DNA from: Atopobium sp.
GTDB taxonomy: Bacteria > Actinomycetota > Coriobacteriia > Coriobacteriales > Atopobiaceae
Direction of reading: 5' to 3'
Length of the DNA stretch: 8,040 nucleotides
Assembly (NCBI GenBank): GCA_015259105.1
Contig: JABZGZ010000057.1
Coordinates: 1 to 8,040, forward strand
The translations under genes and the position numbers were made by a program. Position 1 is the stretch's first letter. Each line of letters begins with the position of its first letter. The notes beneath the pieces were generated by a model that did no database searches, had not been told where the DNA came from, and was given only the letters and a program-made list of their open reading frames with translations. Shown piece after piece: positions 1 through 4,454 of this stretch.

Positions 1-18
1 GGTCTTCTCGCTATTTGT
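1..18 (+). terminator. Right arm of a cut-off terminator hairpin at the window edge
   Basis: These 18 bases are identical to positions 1573-1590, which form the distal arm and T-rich tail of the terminator after the first surface-protein gene. The left arm would lie outside the window. The simplest reading is that the window opens at the end of another transcription unit with a paralogous terminator, possibly another surface-protein gene. The identity is seen directly; the identity of the upstream gene is inferred. Confidence 0.5.
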
Positions 19-36
19 ATAGTTGAACTTTCCATT

Positions 37-164
37 TTTGCAGTGCAAACCTTCTGAAAGATTTGAGAAGTATTTGGGGAATTAAGAAACAGCTACATAA
101 CAGCTGTATTTTTATATTATCCTCAAGACATATTCGTTGTAAGCACTCAATTCAGGAGTAAAAA
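37..164 (+). promoter_or_regulatory. Leader and probable regulatory region of the first surface-protein gene
   Basis: This gap holds a 13-base palindrome (TTTGCAGTGCAAA, 37-49) and a direct repeat AACAGCT at 88-94 and 99-105, spaced one helical turn (11 bp). The second repeat overlaps the palindrome ACAGCTGT (100-107). An AT-rich TATATTAT stretch at 113-120 could supply a -10 box, but no convincing -35 sits at the right distance, so I do not place a promoter exactly. The ribosome binding site AGGAG (154-158) lies 6 nt before the ATG at 165 and fixes that start. The repeats may be operators; this is inference. Confidence 0.3.
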
Positions 165-1523
165 ATGAAGAGAACAAAGTCTCTATTTGTTGCTCTGCTG
201 GTCATGGTGGTGTGTGCTGTAAGTCTTGGTTTTGCGCAGCCCGCATACGCAGCAAACGAGAACGTGTTGACCGTAAATGTTACCGACGACTATTACGGCA
301 ATCCTGTTGATGGAGTAACTGTTTCGGTTACTGATGCAGCTACCGGTGCAGTTGTGGCAGAACAAGTCACAAATGCTAGTGGTTCGGCAACTTTCTCTCT
401 TCCAGACGGTGCTTACAAGGTGGAACAGACAAAGTTTAAAGCTGGCTATGTTGTTGACCACTCCACCAAAGCTGTAACTTTCTCTGGTGTAGCTCGTGGT
501 ACTGACGACCATCAGACCGTTGCCCTTGAAGATGTTCATATCATGGGAACATTGATTGCATACGCTGATACAAACATTAAAACTGGTCCTGGATTCCTTA
601 CAGATGTTTATTTCAATGTTGAGGATGAGTTTGGCAACAGAATTGCTACAGGTGTTCAGGGCGGTACCCCTCTAACTGTTCCGGTTACAGGTAGCTATAC
701 ACTTATTCCAACACAGTATCCAAGCAGGCTGTCTTACGACTCTTCAGCTGTGATGTTTGCTGAGATTTTTAGATGCACTCAAGGCGGTTATGGCTTAGTC
801 CCACTTCATGCAGTGACGTTTGCTTACAATCAAACTTCTAGACGCTTTGCAGATGAAGTAAAGGCTGCCGTAATTTTGCCAACAAGAAAGGGCAATATTG
901 TGGTCAAGGTTGTAGACCAGGATGGTAATCCAGTTGCTGGTGCTACCCTTAAAGCAACTCCATCCATTGAAAACCCACCAGGATATCCATACCCCGCATG
1001 TCCTCCAGTTACGCCTGTAATTCCCGCAGCAGATCCAGCAACTTTACCTGGTAGCGATACTCCTCGTGCTATGACACATACACCTAGAGCACCTGGCGTT
1101 GCTTATACACAAACTGGTCACGTTGATAGGGATGCGGATAATAACTATCTGCTCACCACTGGTCCTGACGGTACTGTTGTCATTCCTGATTATCTTGTTG
1201 AGAGAGAATCTACTATTACTCAGCTGACAACCCCTGATGGATACACCATCGAAGACCCTAGCACTCAGACTGCTAAAATTACCGGTACAAATACCACAGC
1301 AGAGGTTGTATTTGTAAACAAGAAGAACGAGGTTCCAACTCCGGAGCCCGCGCCAGAGCCAAGTCCTGAGCCTCAGACTCCTTCTACACTTAAGAAGAAA
1401 GGCTCTAAGAAGCCTGCACTTCCAGATACAGGAGATGCAACACTTCTAGCCCAGTGCTTTGTCGGAGTTCTTGGCACAACTCTTGTTGCTTCCAGAAAGT
1501 TTATGACATCTAGAGATAACTAA
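165..1523 (+). CDS. LPXTG-anchored surface protein with B-type (SpaA/Cna_B-like) domains, array member 1
   Basis: Predicted cell-wall-anchored protein of 452 aa. Residues 1-29 are a signal peptide: basic start, hydrophobic core, AYA before the likely cut at 29/30. A B-type-like domain covers about 34-115 and carries the Y84-K-V-E87-Q-T...G94-Y95 pattern typical of SpaA/Cna_B folds. A middle domain (about 126-240) follows, then a second B-type-like domain from G243 (GNIVVKVVDQDGNPVAGA) to about 386, with a Pro-rich insertion around PACPP. A PEP-rich wall spacer, a Lys-rich stretch and LPDTG (419-423) with a hydrophobic segment and a short tail containing basic residues form the sorting signal. 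C204 and C279 are the only ectodomain cysteines. AGGAG 6 nt upstream supports the ATG. Role inferred as adhesin or pilin subunit; the ligand is unknown. The class is clear, the exact family is not. Confidence 0.88.
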   Translation: MKRTKSLFVALLVMVVCAVSLGFAQPAYAANENVLTVNVTDDYYGNPVDGVTVSVTDAATGAVVAEQVTNASGSATFSLPDGAYKVEQTKFKAGYVVDHSTKAVTFSGVARGTDDHQTVALEDVHIMGTLIAYADTNIKTGPGFLTDVYFNVEDEFGNRIATGVQGGTPLTVPVTGSYTLIPTQYPSRLSYDSSAVMFAEIFRCTQGGYGLVPLHAVTFAYNQTSRRFADEVKAAVILPTRKGNIVVKVVDQDGNPVAGATLKATPSIENPPGYPYPACPPVTPVIPAADPATLPGSDTPRAMTHTPRAPGVAYTQTGHVDRDADNNYLLTTGPDGTVVIPDYLVERESTITQLTTPDGYTIEDPSTQTAKITGTNTTAEVVFVNKKNEVPTPEPAPEPSPEPQTPSTLKKKGSKKPALPDTGDATLLAQCFVGVLGTTLVASRKFMTSRDN

Positions 1524-1549
1524 TTCACTTATCTATTTCTAGTTTGTTT

Positions 1550-1593
1550 AGCGAGAAGATCTTTTAGTAAAAGGTCTTCTCGCTATTTGTTTA
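1550..1593 (+). terminator. Rho-independent terminator after surface protein 1
   Basis: A 16-bp stem pairs 1550-1565 with 1569-1584 around a 3-nt AGT loop, with one G-U pair (1560/1574). It is followed by the T-rich stretch ATTTGTTT (1585-1592). It begins 27 nt after the stop codon at 1521-1523. It should isolate gene 1 from gene 2, so the array is probably not one operon. Its distal arm is repeated exactly at the left edge of the window. Confidence 0.85.
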
Positions 1594-1758
1594 GATGGGT
1601 GGGTAGGGAATGGCTATTTATAAGCAATTCTTATTGTTGATGATATGAAAATTTAATAAATTGCAATTTAGAATGTAGTTTATATTCATTTTAATAACAT
1701 TTTCTTTTATCATTTGAATTAGAAATTAGTAATCCTAAATGGATTTGGAAGGTTTGAA
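1594..1758 (+). promoter_or_regulatory. AT-rich leader of surface protein 2 with a 14-bp palindrome
   Basis: This spacer is markedly more AT-rich than the flanking genes. It contains a perfect 14-bp palindrome, TAAATTGCAATTTA (1657-1670), a candidate operator. Weak promoter-like pairs exist, for example TTGTTG at 1634-1639 with TAAATT at 1657-1662 (17-bp spacer), but none is convincing. The ribosome binding site GGAAGG (1747-1752) lies 6 nt before the GTG start at 1759. Promoter activity is expected because a strong terminator lies just upstream. Confidence 0.35.
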
Positions 1759-3162
1759 GTGAAAAAGTTCAAGTATGTAGTAGCGTCTATTCTTGTTGCA
1801 CTATGCTGCGTAATTGCAATCGGAGTTCCAAAGCTTGCGCTTGCAGAAGCAGCAGTTCAAAATCAGCTTACGGTAAATGTTACTGATGACTATTATGGTC
1901 AACCTGTTGATGGCGTAACAATTACCGTGACTAATACAGTTACTGGTACAAACGCTACAACTATGATTACTAACCAAAACGGTAGGGCACAGACTATCCT
2001 TGCTAACGGAAGTTATAAGGTTGAACAGACAAAATTCAAAGCCGGATATGTTATTGATCACACAGCTGTAAATGTAACTTTCTCCGGTACTGATGATGAA
2101 CACCAGACCATTAACTTTGAAAATGTCCATATTATGGGCCAGCTCTATGTTGGTGCTGAGAAGAAGGTACCAAGTAGTATTTGGGGTTCAAATGCTATTA
2201 CTGATATCCAATTTGATATTGAAGATGAATTTGGAAATAGAGTTGCTACAGGTGTTCAAGGAGGACAAAGCGTCACTGTACCAGTAACAGGAAGTTATAC
2301 GCTTATTCCAAAAAATTATCCCACTCAATATGCATACAATACCGATGCAGTAATGTTTGACTCTGTCTTTGCATGTTCTTCATCCAGCAGCAATGGCAAT
2401 GTTCCTCTACATGCAGTAACGTTCCCTTATGATTCAGATACGCGTCTCTTTGAGCAAACAACTCGCGCAACAATTAAATTGCCAACAAGAATTGGCAATA
2501 TTGTCGTAAGGGTTGTTGATCAGTATGGAAATCCTATTGCTGGCGCAACTTTAAAGGCAACTCCTGCTTATGAAATAATTCCGGGTGTTCCGTCACCAGC
2601 ATGTCCTCCTTCTCTAGGTGGATCTAATACACCTGATCCAGCCTATTTAACTGGTACTAGCGCTCCTCGTGCTATGACTCAGGATCCGTCAGCTCCCGGT
2701 GTCCCTTATACTCAGACAGGTGAGCTAGACAGGGATGACGATGATAATTATCTTCTTACAACTGGTCCTGATGGCACCGTAATTATTCCTGATTATCTTG
2801 TTGAGAGAGAGTCAACTATTACTCAGCTGACCACTCTGGATGGTTACACCATTGATGATCCAAACCCACAGGTTGGTGAGATTACCGGCTCTAACGAGAC
2901 AACTACGGTTACGTTTGTAAATCGTAGGCCAGAGCCACCAACTCCAGAGCCACAGCCAGAACCTCAGCCAGAACCTCAGCCGGAGCCAACTCCAGAGCCT
3001 CAACCACAGACTCCGGAAAAGCCTAAGACTCCAAAGAAAAAGAAGGCTGTTCTTCCAGACACATCTGACATTTCTGGTGTCTCTTCTTTAATTGTTGGAA
3101 TTGCAGGTACATTAAGCTCTTTCGCTGGTGTTTCAATGTATCTGAATAAGAATCGTTTCTAA
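1759..3162 (+). CDS. Surface protein with B-type domains and variant LPDTS sorting signal, array member 2
   Basis: A 467-aa paralogue of the preceding gene with the same layout. The signal peptide (1-29) ends in ALA. A B-type-like domain carries Y86-K-V-E89-Q-T and a downstream GY. A middle domain contains C206, and the second B-type-like domain contains C282 in PACPP. The block LLTTGPDGTV...IPDYLVERESTITQLTT is almost identical to gene 1. The wall spacer holds five PEPQ/PEPT units (396-415) followed by KPKTPKKKK. The C-terminus has a hydrophobic segment and a basic tail, but the sorting pentapeptide is LPDTS (432-436) with Ser in place of Gly. The GTG start is preceded by GGAAGG at 6 nt and gives a signal peptide equal in length to the paralogues. 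Anchoring by the usual sortase may be altered. Role inferred as adhesin or pilin-like. Confidence 0.87.
   Translation: MKKFKYVVASILVALCCVIAIGVPKLALAEAAVQNQLTVNVTDDYYGQPVDGVTITVTNTVTGTNATTMITNQNGRAQTILANGSYKVEQTKFKAGYVIDHTAVNVTFSGTDDEHQTINFENVHIMGQLYVGAEKKVPSSIWGSNAITDIQFDIEDEFGNRVATGVQGGQSVTVPVTGSYTLIPKNYPTQYAYNTDAVMFDSVFACSSSSSNGNVPLHAVTFPYDSDTRLFEQTTRATIKLPTRIGNIVVRVVDQYGNPIAGATLKATPAYEIIPGVPSPACPPSLGGSNTPDPAYLTGTSAPRAMTQDPSAPGVPYTQTGELDRDDDDNYLLTTGPDGTVIIPDYLVERESTITQLTTLDGYTIDDPNPQVGEITGSNETTTVTFVNRRPEPPTPEPQPEPQPEPQPEPTPEPQPQTPEKPKTPKKKKAVLPDTSDISGVSSLIVGIAGTLSSFAGVSMYLNKNRF
2944..3003 (+). repeat. Five tandem 12-base units coding PEPQ/PEPT
   Basis: Five consecutive 12-nt units (2944-2955, 2956-2967, 2968-2979, 2980-2991, 2992-3003) have the pattern CCAGARCCNCAG with small changes; units 2 and 3 are identical (CCAGAACCTCAG). 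They encode residues 396-415 of surface protein 2, the Pro/Glu wall-spanning stretch. In-frame units like this can change copy number by slippage without a frameshift, altering how far the protein reaches out of the wall. The repeat is seen; variability is inferred. Confidence 0.85.
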
Positions 3163-3206
3163 TACAATAGGATTTATTGAATCTGTTTCAAAATTGATTT
3201 GAACTT

Positions 3207-3264
3207 ATCAAGTGAACGACCTGTGCATTTTGTAATTTGAAAATGTATGGGGAGTTCACTTGAT
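3207..3264 (+). repeat. Conserved hairpin element, copy 1 (after surface protein 2)
   Basis: A 58-nt imperfect inverted repeat. The outer stem ATCAAGTGAAC (3207-3217) pairs perfectly with GTTCACTTGAT (3254-3264). A tandem G-A/A-G mismatch follows (3218/3253, 3219/3252). The inner stem 3220-3231 pairs with 3240-3251, including G-U pairs, around an 8-nt loop (3232-3239). It begins 44 nt after the stop of gene 2. Five T residues at its end (3264-3268) could let this copy act as a terminator. The right arm also carries GGGGAG and TTG at ribosome-binding spacing. A related copy lies at 4398-4454. Confidence 0.85.
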
Positions 3265-3319
3265 TTTTATAATGTGGTCAGAAAATCCCGCAGTTTCTCC
3301 GGTTAAAATTTTGAAATAA
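3260..3319 (+). other. Possible 19-codon micro-ORF beginning in the hairpin element
   Basis: In copy 1 of the hairpin, GGGGAG (3249-3254) is followed after 5 nt by TTG (3260-3262), opening a 19-codon frame that ends at TAA (3317-3319). The signal-to-start arrangement is the same as the one used by the ABC-F gene in copy 2, and both frames begin TTG ATT. The peptide resembles nothing I recognise. It may be a remnant of the repeat carrying a translation start rather than a functional gene. Confidence 0.15.
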
Positions 3320-3340
3320 TTGTGTTTAGTCTTGGATATT
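3311..3340 (+). promoter_or_regulatory. Candidate promoter for surface protein 3
   Basis: TTGAAA (3311-3316) and GATATT (3335-3340), spaced 18 bp, resemble a sigma-70-type promoter and would give a leader of roughly 70 nt. The -10 match is only four of six. A perfect TATAAT at 3268-3273, just behind the hairpin, has no -35 partner. The ribosome binding site AAGGA (3406-3410) lies 6 nt before the TTG start at 3417. Nothing else recognisable was seen between the hairpin and the gene. Confidence 0.25.
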
Positions 3341-3416
3341 ATCTTTAATTTAATGTCTGATTCGCTTACTATAGAAAGAAGTATTTACAAGTACGATTCG
3401 GTTTGAAGGAATTGAA

Positions 3417-4355
3417 TTGAAACGATATAAAAACATTGCCCTTGCTATTCTTGTTGCGTTGACGCTTGTTGTATCAGTTATCACTCCAAAGATTGCACTT
3501 GCAGATTCCAATGAGATTAGTGTTCTTGCTGTTGATAAATACACCCGTGAGCCAATTGAGGGCGTACATGTTGTAATTTATCAAGGTGGTTCTACTATCG
3601 TGGCCGAGGGTGAAACGGACGCTAATGGCTACTTTAACCCTTATCTTCCACTTCCTGACGGCGCTTATAGAGTTGAACAAACCACTTATAAAGAAGGCTA
3701 TGTTCCTCAGGTAGAATCTGTATCTTACGTTTTTGATGGCGCTTCATCGGGCTTAGGTGATGTCGTCACCGCTGAAATGGAGAACCAGCCTCTCTTAGGC
3801 AACATCATTGTTAAGGTTGTTGACACAGATGGCAATCCTATAGCCGGTGCAACTCTTAAGGCTACTGCCGCAAACGTTGCTGGACCTCGTATCCCAACAC
3901 CTCCATTTACTCAGACCGGTATTCTCACCATGGAGGCTGACGGTAGCTACTCTCTTACAACTGGCGCAGATGGTACTGTTGTAATCCCTAACCTTATGGG
4001 CAACACTTCCACTACCATCACACAGCTCACCACCATTGATGGCTATCAGATTGACACCACGGTTCGCGTTGGTCAGATTACTGGTATACAGACCACTGCA
4101 ACAGTAACTTTTGTTGATCCTACAGCTCCAGCTACGGTTCCAGACCCAGATCCAACACCTGCTCCAGAGCCACAGCCTGAGCCAACTCCAGCACCAGAGC
4201 CTCAGCCAGAGGCTCCAAAGGCTAAGAAGGTTAAGAAGTCCGTTCTTCCAGATACCGGTGATAACGCTCTTACGCTTCCTCTAATCATTGGTGTTGCTGG
4301 CGCAACTGTTGTTGTTGCTGGTGCTGCTCTTTTCCTTCATAAGAAGCGTCAATAA
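3417..4355 (+). CDS. Short LPXTG-anchored surface protein with two B-type-like domains, array member 3
   Basis: A 312-aa shortened paralogue of the two upstream proteins. The signal peptide (1-29) ends in ALA, with Asp at position 30. The first B-type-like domain (about 33-125) has Y84-R-V-E87-Q-T and a downstream GY. It passes directly into the second B-type-like domain starting at G128 (GNIIVKVVDTDGNPIAGA), so the middle domain of the longer proteins is missing. The PACPP insertion is also missing, and the whole protein has no cysteine. A PAPEPQPEP spacer, a Lys-rich stretch and LPDTG (277-281) with a hydrophobic segment and HKKRQ tail form a complete sorting signal. The TTG start is chosen because AAGGA lies 6 nt upstream, no better start exists, and the signal peptide matches the paralogues. 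The frame is intact, so this is a domain-deleted form rather than a pseudogene. Confidence 0.87.
   Translation: MKRYKNIALAILVALTLVVSVITPKIALADSNEISVLAVDKYTREPIEGVHVVIYQGGSTIVAEGETDANGYFNPYLPLPDGAYRVEQTTYKEGYVPQVESVSYVFDGASSGLGDVVTAEMENQPLLGNIIVKVVDTDGNPIAGATLKATAANVAGPRIPTPPFTQTGILTMEADGSYSLTTGADGTVVIPNLMGNTSTTITQLTTIDGYQIDTTVRVGQITGIQTTATVTFVDPTAPATVPDPDPTPAPEPQPEPTPAPEPQPEAPKAKKVKKSVLPDTGDNALTLPLIIGVAGATVVVAGAALFLHKKRQ
4155..4214 (+). repeat. Two tandem 30-base units in the wall spacer of surface protein 3
   Basis: Two adjacent in-frame 30-nt units (4155-4184 and 4185-4214) encode TPAPEPQPEP and TPAPEPQPEA. They differ at many third codon positions, so the duplication is old or kept by selection at protein level. 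They form the Pro/Glu wall-spanning part just before the Lys-rich stretch and LPDTG. Confidence 0.7.
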
Positions 4356-4397
4356 ATCTTCATAAGCCTGGTTTCATTTACATAATTCACCACGTAT

Positions 4398-4454
4398 ATC
4401 AAGTGAATGACTTATACTTATCCAGTTCAGATATGTATGAGGAGTTCACTTGAT
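4398..4454 (+). promoter_or_regulatory. Conserved hairpin element, copy 2: leader hairpin over the ABC-F start
   Basis: This 57-nt hairpin is homologous to 3207-3264. The outer stem pairs 4398-4408 with 4444-4454, followed by the same tandem G-A/A-G mismatch (4409/4443, 4410/4442). The inner stem pairs 4411-4422 with 4430-4441, with one T-T mismatch (4418/4434), around a 7-nt loop (4423-4429). The right arm contains the ribosome binding site GAGGAG (4439-4444) and the TTG start (4450-4452), which pairs with CAA at 4400-4402. Folding would hide both, so translation of the ABC-F gene could depend on opening this stem. It starts 42 nt after the stop of surface protein 3 and has no T-run, so it is not an obvious terminator. 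Structure is read from the sequence; regulation is inferred. Confidence 0.75.

Noticed and set aside
183..539. Minus-strand open frames opposite the first domains of surface genes 1 and 2 (183-539 and 1801-2130)
   Set aside because: They are similar to each other only because the + strand genes are paralogues; no ribosome binding site or known motif supports them.
2302..2319. A pilin-type lysine motif (LIPKN, K185) in surface protein 2
   Set aside because: It resembles the YPKN core of pilin backbone motifs, but the paralogue has LIPTQ at the same place and the upstream Trp pattern is missing, so it is probably chance.
3218..3253. A kink-turn in the hairpin because of the tandem G-A mismatches
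   Set aside because: A standard kink-turn needs a short bulge next to the G-A pairs; here the internal loop is symmetric in both copies.
3207..3264. Copy 1 of the hairpin as only a terminator of surface gene 2
   Set aside because: The T-run would allow it, but the homologous copy 2 has no T-run and overlaps a gene start, so termination cannot be the shared function.
3268..3273. Perfect TATAAT as a promoter just after hairpin copy 1
   Set aside because: No -35-like hexamer lies 15-19 bp upstream and there is no extended -10 TG; in AT-rich spacer this can occur by chance.
3417..4355. Surface gene 3 as a decayed pseudogene
   Set aside because: The frame is intact, with signal peptide, two domains, spacer and full LPDTG signal; the missing domain is removed cleanly in frame.
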